The translations under genes and the position numbers were made by a program. Below are positions 22,391 through 33,405 of a stretch of DNA of 64,000 nt, piece after piece. Below the pieces are notes generated by a model. It saw nothing but the letters and a program-made list of their open reading frames with translations, did not search any database and was not told the DNA's origin. Location of the stretch: contig NC_056529.1 of NCBI RefSeq assembly GCF_019175285.1, positions 12,879,034-12,943,033 of the forward strand. Reading direction: 5' to 3'. The first letter of the stretch is position 1, and each line of letters begins with the position of its first letter. The DNA comes from Sceloporus undulatus. Taxonomy: Eukaryota > Chordata > Lepidosauria > Squamata > Phrynosomatidae.

Positions 22391-25300
22391 CTGCAGAAGA
22401 AAATAATAAGACATTAAAAACGAATAAGACAAGTGCAGCACAAACCAAGTATCTGAAAACCTTCCCCGTTTTAAGCAAAAAGGTTTTACAAACTGGGGCA
22501 TACTAGCCTTTTCACATTTGGAGCTAGTGTGTTGGGATGCTTGCTAGTTTGGCCTGCTGAACTCACCGCTTGTCTAAATTATGGACAATTCAAGGCTTCC
22601 TCAAAGAAAGAAAAGAAGGTTGAGTTTCCTGTCCTGGCACTTCACAGTCACTCTGAACATGACAAAGAAATGATCTCAAAAGCAACCTTGAATCTACATT
22701 CGTTCTTTGCACAGAGAAGGCACGTGCTTTCGTGGCCTTTGCATAATATGTAAAAGCAGAACCAGATGGCTCCGTTCCTCATACCTCTTTCTTCCTCATG
22801 CTTTTTAGCTGTGGCAGTCTTTGGTCTCCCTCTTCCTCTTCTGCTGTGGTCTGAATGGCTGTTGGACCTGGATCTTCTTCGGTTTTCTAAGTCTTTATTT
22901 ATCACAGAGTTTATCCTCTCTCTTTTGACTCTTTCTGTCCGTCTTCTCTTCGCCTCACTTCTGATTTCTGTTTGAAAACATCATCATTTGTTATCATCAT
23001 GATACAAATTTGAAAAGCTAGTTCTGTGGCTTTGGGATTTTCCCTTTTCTAGGGGGATCCATTTTCCCAATCTGTTTTATTATTGTTAATGTTACATAAT
23101 TCGTAAGTAATAGCAGAAGGGAAAAACCAATAAAACACAAGTTGTTGAAAAAAGATAATGCCCTTTAAAATATTTTTCCCCTTTACTTTCACAGGTAAAA
23201 ATTCTGGGCCCAAAAAGTTTTTTTGAGTACCCAAACTAAACTGAATGCATTTTCCTTCCATACTATTCTTGATTTTCCAAAGCTTGATGTATCTGAGATA
23301 ATATGGGGTTGTGGGGCCATTCTGTTGCCTGCTATTCTTACCTCTTAAAATCCTTCCAGCTGAGGTCTGATTCTGGGAATTCTGGATTCTAAAAGTTATG
23401 TTTTCACATTCAAAGAACAAAAAGAGGAAGGGGAGAAATAGTGGCCAATAGGGGAAAGGGTTGAGATTTTTGTACTGAGATAAAGAGATCCTATTAATAG
23501 TTTTTTGTGGGGTTTTCAGGCTATGTGGCCATGTTCTAGAATATTTTCTTCCTGACGTTTCGCCAGCACCTGTGGCTGGCATCTTCAGAGGATACTACTA
23601 AATTATAATCTTAGGAACAAAATATTTATTGGCATGCCTCCAATATTGTGAGGTTAGGTTCCAGCTAACCTAAAGTGAATTACAGCTTTTTTTACTTGCT
23701 AGTGCATACAAAAGCTTAAAAGCATATTTACGCTAGCCTTTATTAAGTGTGCAATAACGCTAGGCCTAAAAAAGTATGCAAAAATAAAAATAATAAACAT
23801 TTGCCAGAATATGACACTGAGACACAAAGTGCACAAATCCTGTAAACAGGCTGATACTCGGGAACCAAATGCACTGTGCTGCATAATTGAAATGCACTGT
23901 ACTAGCAAGGTATGACTCCATTACATACCAGATGTGCACAGTAAATTCAACATCTTCCGAAATGAAAAGACAACTATGAGAGGATGCCACAGGAATATCA
24001 GGGAAAGGAGTACTTAACCCTTCTCCTTCAGCTGTCTTTTGTTTTTATATTTTTTACTGGAAGGCAGAAAGGAATATATATCAGCACTTGGAAACAGCAG
24101 AAAAGGCATCAAATGGAACAATACCTGCAGTGGGTGGCAGCCTTTCAGAGCGTTTAGCGTTCAAGAGTTTTCGACTAATAAATATATACCCACACGGACA
24201 AGATTTGCATGCAACAGGAACCTGGAAAAGATAATTTAAAAGATGAGTTTGTTTTCAAGGACTGTCACAGCTTAAGTCTACTTCCTCAGATACATTAGTA
24301 AGTAGGAAGTAGACTTAAGTCTACCAAAGCTCACGCCTGCAACTTCTTTCTTTAGTTAGTCTAAATGGTGCTACAAGATCGCTCTACATTTATAAACATA
24401 AACAGAACAACATGGAGATACCGGAGTTATGGAAATATAAGATGGTTACAAAATCACTGACAAAACTGGAGGGGAAGTTAATATAAGCAACATTGAGGAT
24501 GTATTAAGTAATGCATATTGTATTTATGTTGATGTTTTGTTTATATGTTATTATATGTTACATGTTATAATATGATTTGTTAGTGGTTTTTAGGACGAGT
24601 GTGTTGTTATTTTATTTTGTGCGAATAAAAATTAATTTAAAAAAAAGAAAGAAAAGGTTGGAAAACACTTTGGAAATCATTTCTAAAGCTAACAATCCAC
24701 AGTAGAAATACCTAAGGCCCAGTAACCATAGCCATTGTTTCAACAAGCTAGGCATTGATTACATGTTCTAAATATAGAGTGGTGCGCACATTACAAACCT
24801 ACACTGTCAGCTGCCACAACTGTTGAATTTGTAGATAGCTTTAAGTCAATTTATATTTATTTCCATGCAAGATCAGAGTCCCATTAGTGTAAATCAAAGT
24901 CCGTATCACGTGCTAATGTTACTAGAATAAATGCATTCCTTTGAAAGGAAATAATCTTCTACTGTGTGTATGGCACCAAATTATGAGCACTGCCAGAGGC
25001 AGAGATGTATTTCCTGTGAAGCGCTTCACACAAGCGCACATTTATGAGCAGCCAGCCTTTGAACAGCGGATGATTACTCTTCAAGTTCACAGTACATCCC
25101 TGCCAAGCCTTCATGTTATTAACAATGGAGCCCATTCACTGTTGTGCATCTGAAGGTGATTTAACTGAATGGATACCCCCAAAGCAACTGGCATTGCTAA
25201 TCCCATTCACATAATTTTCTGAATAGGGGCTTCAAGGCAATTTTTCCCCCCTGAAAGAACGGCATTATGCCAAAACATTATTCGCATGCAATATTCCCCT

Positions 25301-28300
25301 TGCACAAGCTAACAGTCACATTGTAGAACTTCCATATCGAGTAGTGTTGCCAGGTTTTCAAAACTGCTATAAAGGACAGTTTAAATTCATGACATGCAGG
25401 ATTGATAACTAGGAAGTAGTTAAAAAGCTTCTGTTCCCCCTAAATATCAAATGAATGTATTGTTTCCAGTTAACTTAGCCATGTATTTCTCTGTAAAATT
25501 AACAAATTATCAATATTAATACATTACATGGGCCCACACACTTCATTATAGAATAGTCAGCAACTCATTCAATCTATCAGCTTATTCATACTCCATAAAT
25601 AAAGCAGTTTTATACCATTTAAACTGTCATGGCTCCATCCTATGGAGTCCTGGGATTTGTAGTCAGATGAAGTGTTTAGCCAGCATGGTTTGAGTGTTGG
25701 ACTATGACTCTGGAGATCAGAGTTCAGTTCACCACTTGAGCATAAAAATCCACTGGGTGACCCTTGGGCATGTCATGCTCTCTCAGCCTCAGAGGGTAGC
25801 AATGGCAAACCCCCTCTGAAGAAACCTGCCAAAAATACCTAGGGTCACCACAAGTAAAAAAAAATGACTTGGAGGCACACGACAACAATGAGGTACTTTA
25901 GACTGGTCTGTCAGAGAGCTCTGGTGCCTCACCCAAACTACAAAATTCAGGATTTTGTAGGCTAGAGTCATAGCAGCTAAGGTAGTGTCAGACTGCTTTA
26001 TTTCTGCAGTGTGGACACACCCTATATCAAAGGAAAAGCTTTTAGTTTTTCTCATATATGGGACATGCCTTACAATAAGGGACACCTGCCAATGGTGTAG
26101 TGATTTAAGCGCTGCACTAAGGCTCTGGGAGACCAGGGTTTGAATCCCCACTTGGACATGGAAACTCACTGGGTCACCTCTGGCAACTCACACTCTCTTA
26201 GGGGCTGTCCACAGAGGTCAAAAGACCTGTGTTTCCCCTGGCTCGCATTGTCCTGTTTGGATGACACAGGTCAAACTTCAGAGCCAGGACTGGGGAAGAT
26301 CCTAGCAGGTAGGATGTTGATCCAGCCTGACCCTTAACACAGGTCAGTTTGACTCCCAGCTTGCCATGGAGATTTCAGGAAACTCCTCTGCAAACCCCGT
26401 TTGTTTAGACACTCCATCGATTCCTTACCCTTGCATCTCCACTAGTAAGTTGACATACCTGGCATGTAAATGGGAGCACCTGGCTGCAACCACATGGACT
26501 GGTGCCCCATTTTCATGTTACGCATGGTGAGTCAAGAGGAGGATGACCAAAATGGTGAAGGGTCTAGAAACCATGCCCTATGAAGAAAGACTGAGGGAGC
26601 TGGGTATGTTCAGCTTGGAGAAGGGAAGATTAAGAGGTGATATGATAGCTCTGTTTAAATATTTGAAGGGGTGTCATATTGAGGATGGAGCAAGCTTGTT
26701 TTTTGCTACTCCAGAGAATAGGACCCGAAGCAATGGATTCAACTTACAGGAAAAGAGATTCCACCTCATAGAGCTGTTCTAAAGTGAAACACACTCCCTT
26801 AGAGAGTGGTGCAGTCTCCTCCTTTGGAGGTCTTTAAACAGAGTGGATGGCCATCTGTTGGGTATGCTTTGATTTTGAGTTCCTGCATGGCAGAATGTGG
26901 TTGGACTGGATGGTCCTTGTGGTGTCTTCCAACTCTAGGATTCTGACAGGGGTCCACTCACTAGCAGAGACACAGGGGAAAGGTAAGGAGCATGCCACAA
27001 CACCAGGTCCCCAGGTAGGTGTGTAACCATGTGCCTGGCCCCGTGCCAGTCCAGGGACAACCCAAGTTACCACCTGGGCCAAGAAAACAAGGGCTGAGCC
27101 CCTACTTTCCTTGCTCATCTGCTCAGGGCCTTAGCCACAGAGGAAAGCAAAAGTAAACCTCCTCTGAACAAATTCTACCAAGAAAAACCCTTTGATAGCT
27201 TGGCCTTCAGGGTTGCTGTAAGTCAGAAAAGATTTTAAGGCACACAGCTAGGAAGAAACCTTTTGGCCTTCCAATAAGGAACACTTGGCAACCATAATAT
27301 CCAGAAAAGCACACAGGAAGAGGTGCCCCCACCTCCATCTTCTGTTAACATAAATTCAAGCACTGCTTTGGATATTGCATAGAGCTTCTATTCAGAAAGG
27401 AACCAGTTCTGCTGCTCAAAGTGTTTGCATGCAAAAAAGCCTCACTCCAATAGAAATGCAGATTCTTAGTCAACAGTAACCTATGCTGTCATTTCCAGGA
27501 AAACATCAGCATTCAAAAACCCTTTTCAGTCCCATCCCATGGTTTTAACTGCTTTTGATCACGGTCTACTGTAATTTGCTGTTTTCTGTCACAGCCGAGT
27601 ATATATTTATGGTTAGGCAACACGCCTCACAGCTCACTTCTGGCATTATTTATTGATTGCTATTGTGTTGAGGCCCTTAAAGTAATTCAAACTCAACATA
27701 ACCAGTGCTGAACTTAAAACAAATACACAATAGGAGTAGAGGATACATACATTTCCTGTTGTTGTTGTAAATGCAGAGAGGGAGAGTAAAAGGCCATGAA
27801 AGAAATTTTAAAGCAAAAAGTAAATATATTAATTATAACAGGAAAAATGTAACATCTCCAAGACCACATCCCTTTCCATAGCTCTGTATAAGTAAAGGCT
27901 TATACAGTACAAATCTCTTTAAGTAGCACAAAAATTCTCAAAGGCAGTCAAATACTTCCCTATTAATAGCATGACACAACAGTGCCTTCCCAAAAGGAAA
28001 TGAATAAAACTGGCCAGGCTGGATCTACTGTATTGCTACATATTTAATAAAGCTGGGAGACTCATGAAAAATAACTAGCTGACTAGCATACAATTAAAAA
28101 TAAAACAAAATCCAGTGACTGTGTATAATATATAGGACAGGAACCCACAAATTAGAAGCTGTGTTAATTTCTACAATGATTATGAGAATCAAAGGACAGA
28201 AAATACAGCTAGCGACCACAAGGCCACGTGTCACACATCCCTCTCATCTTTTATCATTGGCTTCAATCTTCCTTGGTGCATGTTTCAATCTCATGACATC

Positions 28301-29398
28301 GTGGGAAGGGTACTTTTTAAATTTCCCCTTTTGCTCATTTGCCCTTTCACTGATCTAGATCCATCATTCTTCCTCTTTAGCCTCCTTCAAGGATTTCCAC
28401 TCCTCCCTGATTGATGACAAGTAAGGTCACTCCCTGGTATGAAGATCAATGAATTCTACCCACCCTCCCAATAATAGCTTGTTCTCCAATAGCTGTTAAG
28501 TCAACTGTTTTGTTTGTTTGTTTTGCATTTTTCCTTTGGAGCCCTGACAAAGATGCATAACATCACCATTTGGCGGTCATTTTTTGCTTTTCCAGCTGCA
28601 CCATGCCTAGTTATGATGGCCTGCATTTGCCTCTTGATCTAAGGCAGGCCTACACAACATATGGCCCGGGGCCCACATGCAGCCCAAAGGATTTAAGGCA
28701 GCTCACGAAGATGTGGAACAACTTCAAGGGTTCTCAGCTGCCCAGCTTTCTCCTAAGAAGAAGGCTGGGCAGTGGAGGAGGAAGAGGAGCAAACATTCGC
28801 CCCTCAAGGCTCCTCCATTGCTTGGCCTTCTCCCAAGGAGATGTCTGGGCAGAGGAGAAGGACAGACAAGGCTCTTCCACCACTTGGCTTTCTCCTGAGG
28901 CGTATGCACCACATAGCACCACATGCACATGCTCCATTGTTTTCAATGGGGCGCAAGTATACATGGTTTTCCCCCTTACACGGGGGGGGGGGTGTCCGGA
29001 AAAGATGCCCCATTTAAGGGAAAGGCAGACTGTATTCGGGGGTTTGGCCTAATAAAGGTATTGGGAAAGCCAGCAAGACCAGAGTTTGAAAACCTACTGG
29101 CTCACCATGGCAAATCACATTGTTTTAGAAGGCATCAGCAAACCTCCTCCAAATCTTACCATGAGCCCTATAAAGTTACCTTACATCACAGTAAATTTGA
29201 AGCCACATAACAAAAGACAACAGATAACAGTATTACCACAGTAGCACAGATTTTGGAATTTGCCTTAAAACGGAGTGCATGAAGATTTTTATTTTTCAGA
29301 CCTAAAATCTAGGCCAGCTGTTTGCAGAAACCAAAGAACAAAAATCATGCAATATAGAAATGAGGGGTTTGGGTTAATGTGTATGTTCTATTAAATGA

Positions 29399-29444
<46 letters not shown>

Positions 29445-32400
29445 CCCACCTTTCTCCCAATATAGTGAATCAAGGCAGCGATATATGAATAATATATATT
29501 CATATATGAATAATATGAATAAATACATAAATATGAATAATGCTACAGTACTGTTATCCAGAAAAATAAGGTTCAGTGTTGCTATTGACACATATACAAA
29601 GAACGCAGATTTCATTTCTTACACTCATACGCCAGGCAGTTTCAACGTTATTAGGTATACAGTATATGCTACTACAAAGAGTATCACTGTGTCTTAAATT
29701 CATTTAGCATTCCAAGGTGGGGACATTTTAAGAGCTCTTGAAAGAAGGCTCCTGATTCCAAGCTTTGAACAAACCACGCTATCTATACTGTACATATTTC
29801 TAAAATTACAACTGTGAAATGAGTCAGAGCAAGTTGCCACGGTGGTTTTCTCAAAGCGAAAGCTCAGAAGCCGCTAAAACATAAACTCCCCCACCCCATA
29901 TTTTCCACTTCTTTGATTCAAAGCTGTGTGCCAGTACACTGGTACCCCGGGATACGAATGCGCCGCGTTACGAAATTTCCGGGTTACGAAAAAAATCCAT
30001 TAAAAAAAACTGTTCCGGGTTACGAAGGTTATTTCGGGTTACGAAAAAATTTTTGGTGCTTTTCGGCGCTTTTTCGCACCAAATCGCGGCTTTCGCTATT
30101 AGCGCCTATGGGGCTTCGGCTTGCGAATGCTTTTCGGGTTACGAATGGCGCCGCGGAACGAATTAATTTCGTAACCCGGGGGAGCCCTGTAGGTTGTATA
30201 AGAAAAGGATTATTTCCTCCCATCAGTATAGTCCTTCATAAAGCTATGGCTGCAGATATTTAAACACTCACCAATCCCTTTAAAACATTATAGCATTATA
30301 AAACATGTAGTCTGTGTAGAACTGCGGACACAAAAATGGATCTTGGAACCTAAACTAAGCAGGCTGAGTTCTGGTTAGTACTTGGATGGGAGACCATCCA
30401 CAAATGTTAGGCTCTATTTTATAGGAAGGAACTGGCAAAACCCTATGAAAACCCTATGAGTTCATCATAAATCGACCAGGAACTTGAAGGCATACAGACA
30501 CAAAGAAGTCACTGCAAAGCTGAATCTGAACTGCAGGAATAATCCAGATCGACAACACTTTAATTGCCATGGCTCAATGCTATGGGATTCTGGGGTTTGT
30601 AGTTTTGTGGGATATTTAGCCTTCTCTATCAGAGAGCTCTGGTGCCACAAGTACAGTTTGCAGACTTCAATAGCATTGAGCCATAGCAATTAAAGTGTTA
30701 TCAACCTTGAATATTTCAGTCGTCTTCTGCAACAAGAACTGATGACAAAAAAAGATTTCTTTTCCAAGACAGGCACTGGATGGAAAACAGGAGCAAGGAA
30801 GCTAATTTCATGAAGCTAATTGCAAGTTCCAGCATCTCAGAAAGAAACAGCTGGCTTTGATGCTGGCCTCTTGCAAGTTAAAATAAACTCTTGAGCGGAT
30901 TCTCAGGAGGAAAGTGAAACCAGGCCTTATAGGGCCACTATAGAGATCACATAACCACCTATGGCTGTGTTTGCTCAACCACTTTTCCATGCTGGATGAA
31001 TCACCATTTATTTGGCAACGTGAGGAATGCTTTCTCCGGGGGAAATGCAGAGCAGGAGGAAGTTACCACACTTTCCATGGAAAATATATTTGCTGGCATT
31101 TTCTATGTTACAGTCGGTTCTTGGTTTGGTTCCCGGACTCCTGTGGATACCAAAATCCACGGACGCTCAAGTCCTATTAAATACACAGGATAGTACAGTT
31201 GGCCTTCCATACCCAGGTCCCATTAAATACAAAAGCATAGTAAAGCTGGCCCTCCAATCCCAAACCCATTAAATACACAGGACAGGACAGTTGGCCCTCC
31301 ATACCCAAATCCTATTAAACAGGACTCCTGTGGATACTAAAATCCACGGACGCTGAAGTCCTATTAAATACACAAGATAGTACAGTTGGCCCCCATACCC
31401 AAGTCCCATTCAATGCCATTAATATTTTCAAGCCGTGGATGGTTGAATCCATGGGTGAAAAATCTATAGATACAAAGGGCCAGCTGTATATCCACAAACA
31501 TGCGCAACACACAACTATACACACATGTGGGAAATTAGACCACTGTGGTCTAATACGGGTGTATACTTGCATTTCTGTGGATATATATGTTTCATCCACA
31601 CGCTGCACATTTGCTATAGGAAAGACTAGCAAATAAGTCTGTTTGCCACAAAATGCAAGAAGCTGAAAGGATCAAAGATGTCCAAACAGACATCCATGCG
31701 TGTCAAAACCAACATGGATCCATGCAAGATAGTGTACATGCCCTTGAATCCAAGGGATTTGCACTGAAGCAGCCATTGGGTTGACACATGGCAACCAAAC
31801 TAACTACAAATATCCGTCTTAAAGACATGGAAGTTTGCAATCTTCCCATTAATGGACCAAGACTGGAGAGAGACTCCAATTCAAATTTTCATTCACCTGT
31901 GAAGCTTATGCCATAATTTTGGGGCTGTCATTACCTCTCACATGGTCATAAATGGGAAAGTCCATGTACATCACCCACGTTCCTCAGAAGAAATAAAAGA
32001 TATGAATAAAAAGACATAACAAATAAATAATATAATAATAAATGATAAAATAAAAAGAAATAAAAGAAATAAAAATATAAAGACACAAAGAAATAATTAT
32101 CTATAAATAAATAAACAATAAAATAAAGAATAAAATACAATACAATAAAATGGCAATAAAAAATAAAAACAAAAATAAAAAACACAAAGAAATAAATATT
32201 TATAAATAAATAATAAAATATAACTATAATTTAATAAATTCAAAAAAATAAATAATAAAATATAATAATAAATAATAAAATAAAAAGAAATAAAAGAAAT
32301 AAAAATGTAAAGAAAAGACACAAAGAAATAAATATTTATAAATAAATAAATAAACGATAACATAAAATAAACAATAAGATACAATAAAATGGCAATAAAA

Positions 32401-33282
32401 ATAAAAACATAAAGAAAAGACATAAAGAAATAAATTATTTATAAATAAATGAATAATAAAATAAAAGACATAAATAAAAACAAAAAATAAAACCAAAAAT
32501 AAGGCACAAAGAAATAAATATTTATAAATAAATAAATAAATAATAAAATAAACAATGAAATAAAATGAATAATAAAATGGCAATAAAAGACATGAATAAA
32601 AACATGAATCTATAAAATCAATGGAAGGCTCTGCATGTCAACCTTTGTGAAAAAGTGAATTTCGTTGCCTTGAGGTTGGCTCCCAAATCTCTAAAAGGGT
32701 TTTTAAACAGAAAATTGAGAGAACAGGATCAAGAGGGAAAAGGGCAACTGGCAGATGGAGGGCAACCTCACACTGTTACACAGCACACAACATGCGGAGC
32801 AACGGAGGGAGGGGAGGCACAACACAAAGTGTCCCTTTGCTTTCCGTCCTCTAAAATCTGGGAGGCTATCAGGATCTGTCTCAGTCTTGCCTCCACAAAC
32901 TGCAGGACTTCAGCCAAATGCATGGCTAGAGACTCCAGGCAGCAAAGGGGCCGACAGAGACCCACAACCACCAGCCCCAAAGTCTCTCCTCATCAGGATA
33001 ATTGTCCTCTTTCATCACTTCAGGTTAACTGAACAATCCTCGTAAGAGGAAGGCAGCAGAGCCCTCTATTAGAAAGGGCTTCTAGCATCATCATCAGCAG
33101 CAGCAGCAGCCTTCCCTTTCTCTCCCTGGAGAACCCTGAACTTAGCCAAGGCTCCCTTGAAGCCCCGGGGCCCTTCTTCCTTCTCCTTCTTCCCAGGAGG
33201 AGGGCCTGGGTCTCACCTGCTGGTCGCACTCCGGGCAGGACTTGGTGGCCATCTTCACCTTCTTGGTCCTGCCGCCAGACAT
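22272..33282 (-). CDS. C16orf87: C16orf87 homologue (UPF0547), 4 coding exons, 154 aa
   Basis: Coding exons are 33282-33217, 24221-24125, 22967-22785 and 22390-22272, which join to 154 codons plus TAG. The N-terminus has a zinc-ribbon-like set of cysteines at residues 16, 19, 27, 30 and 32, around CPEC and CKSCPCG. Residues 60-110 are very basic, with an AT-hook-like RRGRGRPK at 97-104 and an SRSNSHSDH stretch before it. The C-terminus, about residues 117-154, is a conserved acidic-to-hydrophobic tail ending NQRLIL. The match to human C16orf87 runs the whole length and the human protein is also 154 aa; this is from memory. The composition suggests a nuclear, possibly nucleic-acid-binding protein. 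Its biochemical role is not established; I recall interaction proteomics linking it to MIER-HDAC complexes, unverified. Exon phases are 0, 1 and 1. The start was chosen because it begins the conserved block in a CpG-rich promoter setting. The gene is divergent from GPT2. Confidence 0.96.
22785..22967 (-). CDS. C16orf87: C16orf87 coding exon 3 (basic, AT-hook-like region)
   Basis: This 183-bp exon encodes residues 55-115, including EAKRRRTER, the Ser/Arg stretch and RGRGRPK. The acceptor is CAAACAG and the donor is GTATGA. Both junctions are phase 1, so the exon is a multiple of three and skipping it would keep the frame. Confidence 0.95.
23497..23595 (-). mobile_element. Penelope-like relic with minimal hammerhead ribozyme motif, intron 2 of C16orf87
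   Basis: On the minus strand CTGAAGA (23588-23582) is followed by a six-base-pair stem GCCAGC/GCTGGC and then GAAACGTC (23561-23554). TCCT before the core can pair with AGGA after the cleavage triplet as stem I. This is the hammerhead order CUGANGA - stem II - GAAA - stem III - GUC, with stem III cut to the palindrome ACGT and no loop. That architecture has been described for small dimer-cleaving hammerheads associated with Penelope-like elements. All core bases look intact; activity is not shown. Confidence 0.6.
24125..24221 (-). CDS. C16orf87: C16orf87 coding exon 2 (residues 23-54 plus one base)
   Basis: The exon encodes [20 protein letters not shown] and onward, the second half of the zinc-ribbon-like module. 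A TTTTCCAG acceptor and a GTATTG donor flank its 97 bp. It is too short to stand out as an open frame and was found by matching the protein. Confidence 0.95.
24255..24400. mobile_element. Fold-back relic resembling a second hammerhead-bearing repeat family
   Basis: Two inverted arms (CTTAAGTCTACTTCCT and its complement, 24272-24318) are followed by CAAAGCTCACGC and a TTAGTTAGTCTAAATGGTGC tail. It resembles the relics at 16731-16821 and 49735-49833, but two copies sit head to head and the core GAAA reads CAAA. It lies in C16orf87 intron 1, just upstream of exon 2. Confidence 0.4.
24430..24650 (+). mobile_element. L1-like LINE 3' end with A-rich tail
   Basis: An AT-rich segment ends in GCGAATAAAAATTAATTT and an A-rich tail, as in squamate L1 3' ends. 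There is no coding part, so the family call is tentative. Confidence 0.35.
25597..26033. mobile_element. Palindromic MITE family A, copy 5, split by a SINE
   Basis: The left half (GCAGTTTTATACCATTTAAA to about 25679) and right half (about 25893-26033, ending GCAGTGTGGACACACCCT) belong together. The SINE at 25680-25893 lies between them. Confidence 0.7.
25680..25893 (+). mobile_element. tRNA SINE nested in a MITE
   Basis: A full-length SINE runs from CAGCATGGTTTGAGTG to GGAGGCACACGACAACAA. It is flanked by TGAAGTGTTTAG and TGAGGTACTTTAG, a plausible diverged target duplication. Confidence 0.75.
26087..27258 (+). mobile_element. tRNA SINE split by about 0.93 kb of other repeats
   Basis: The head (26087-26197, with GGGTTTGAATCCCC) and body/tail (27130-27258, CCTCTGAACAAATTCTACCA to GATTTTAAGGCACACAGC) are one SINE. 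Between them lie a GGGGCTGTCCACAGAGGTC segment (26198-26530), possibly hAT-like, a CR1 fragment, and unclassified sequence. Confidence 0.6.
26540..26945 (+). mobile_element. CR1 LINE ORF2 C-terminus and 3' UTR
   Basis: The frame reads [40 protein letters not shown] and [20 protein letters not shown], typical of the end of CR1 ORF2. It continues into GGATGGTCCTTGTGGTGTC and ends near 26945. Confidence 0.8.
28640..29040. mobile_element. Tigger-like non-autonomous transposon with internal repeats
   Basis: The right end, read inward on the minus strand, is CAGTCTGCCTTTCCCTTAAA. Inside, three diverged units share TGGC/CAGCTTTCTCCTAAG-like text. The open frames across it are translations of this repeat. 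Confidence 0.5.
29065..29225 (+). mobile_element. Diverged tRNA SINE, plus
   Basis: CCAGAGTTTGAAAACC, CAAACCTCCTCCAAATCTTA and an AAGCCACATAACAAAAG tail remain. Confidence 0.5.
29398..29442 (+). repeat. (ATT)n microsatellite with LINE-like tail
   Basis: About 15 ATT units are followed by ATCCCACCTTTCTCCCAATA, the inverted form of a squamate LINE/SINE 3' end. Confidence 0.9.
29937..30189. mobile_element. Palindromic Tigger/pogo-like MITE, copy 3
   Basis: The left end CACTGGTACCCCGGGATACG and right end CAGGGCTCCCCCGGGTTACG (minus strand) are flanked by TA. The right end has drifted towards another Tigger-type terminus. Confidence 0.8.
30340..30505 (+). mobile_element. 5S rRNA-derived SINE
   Basis: The head contains TTAGTACTTGGATGGGAGAC and the preceding AACTAAGCAGG, the 3' half of vertebrate 5S rRNA including the internal promoter region. 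The tail (CATCATAAATCGACC, ACTTGAAGGCATACAGAC) is the same Bov-B-like tail as in the tRNA SINEs. It resembles the 5S-Sauria type. It is not a 5S gene: the 5' half is absent. Confidence 0.75.
30518..30725. mobile_element. Palindromic MITE family A, copy 6
   Basis: CTGAACTGCAGGAATAATCC and GCTCAATGCTATGGGATTCT with a mirrored right half. Confidence 0.7.
31100..31485. mobile_element. Tigger-like family C element with internal tandem copies
   Basis: CAGTTGGCC(C/T)TCCATACCC ends and TGGATACCAAAATCCACGGA occur repeatedly, with CCTATTAAATACACA between them. The right end is GCCGTGGATGGTTGAATCC through GGGCCAGCTG. Three or four internal units are visible. Confidence 0.65.
31990..32600 (+). repeat. 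AATAAA-rich satellite-like block, intron 1 of C16orf87
   Basis: Some 600 bp of A-rich sequence is built from variants of AAATAAATATTTATAAATAA and AATACAATAAAATGGCAAT, repeating on a scale of roughly 150-170 bp. Long minus-strand frames across it are translations of TTTATT-type sequence. Confidence 0.85.
33217..33282 (-). CDS. C16orf87: C16orf87 coding exon 1 (residues 1-22)
   Basis: The exon encodes the initiator Met, a Lys-rich start and the first zinc-ribbon pair C16-x2-C19. It ends DQQ followed by a GTGAGA donor, phase 0. Confidence 0.95.
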
Positions 33283-33326
33283 GCTTTGCTCGCCTTTGCT
33301 TCGCTTGGATCCAGACACACAACGCC

Positions 33327-33336
33327 GCGCATGCGC
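33327..33336. promoter_or_regulatory. NRF1-type palindrome 1
   Basis: GCGCATGCGC, the core of the NRF1 consensus, next to the C16orf87 start codon. Confidence 0.6.
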
Positions 33337-33405
33337 AGACGCCTCTGCGCGGCCACCGCCAGGCAACGGCTCGCGCCCCTTCCTTCCTGCCTTCACGCCG
33401 CCGCC

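Larger units (their letters stand above)
22391..24124 (-). other. C16orf87: C16orf87 introns 3 and 2
   Basis: Intron 3 (22391-22784) and intron 2 (22968-24124) are short. Apart from the hammerhead-bearing relic in intron 2 they contain nothing recognised. Confidence 0.8.
24222..33216 (-). other. C16orf87: C16orf87 intron 1 (9.0 kb)
   Basis: The repeats inside are listed separately. The stretches 24651-25590, 27259-28630, 29230-29390, 29450-29930, 30730-31100, 31490-31985 and 32601-33216 hold no gene or repeat that I could recognise. Confidence 0.8.

Noticed and set aside
28570-29052. 160-codon plus-strand frame and overlapping frames on both strands
   Set aside because: All frames fall in one Tigger-like repeat with GC-rich internal units, so the openness is compositional.
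30340-30410. Possible 5S rRNA gene or pseudogene
   Set aside because: Only the 3' half of 5S is present and it is fused to a SINE tail, so it is a SINE.
31946-32583. Overlapping minus-strand frames rich in Phe, Tyr and Leu, looking like membrane proteins
   Set aside because: They are translations of the AATAAA/TTTATT block, a low-complexity artefact.
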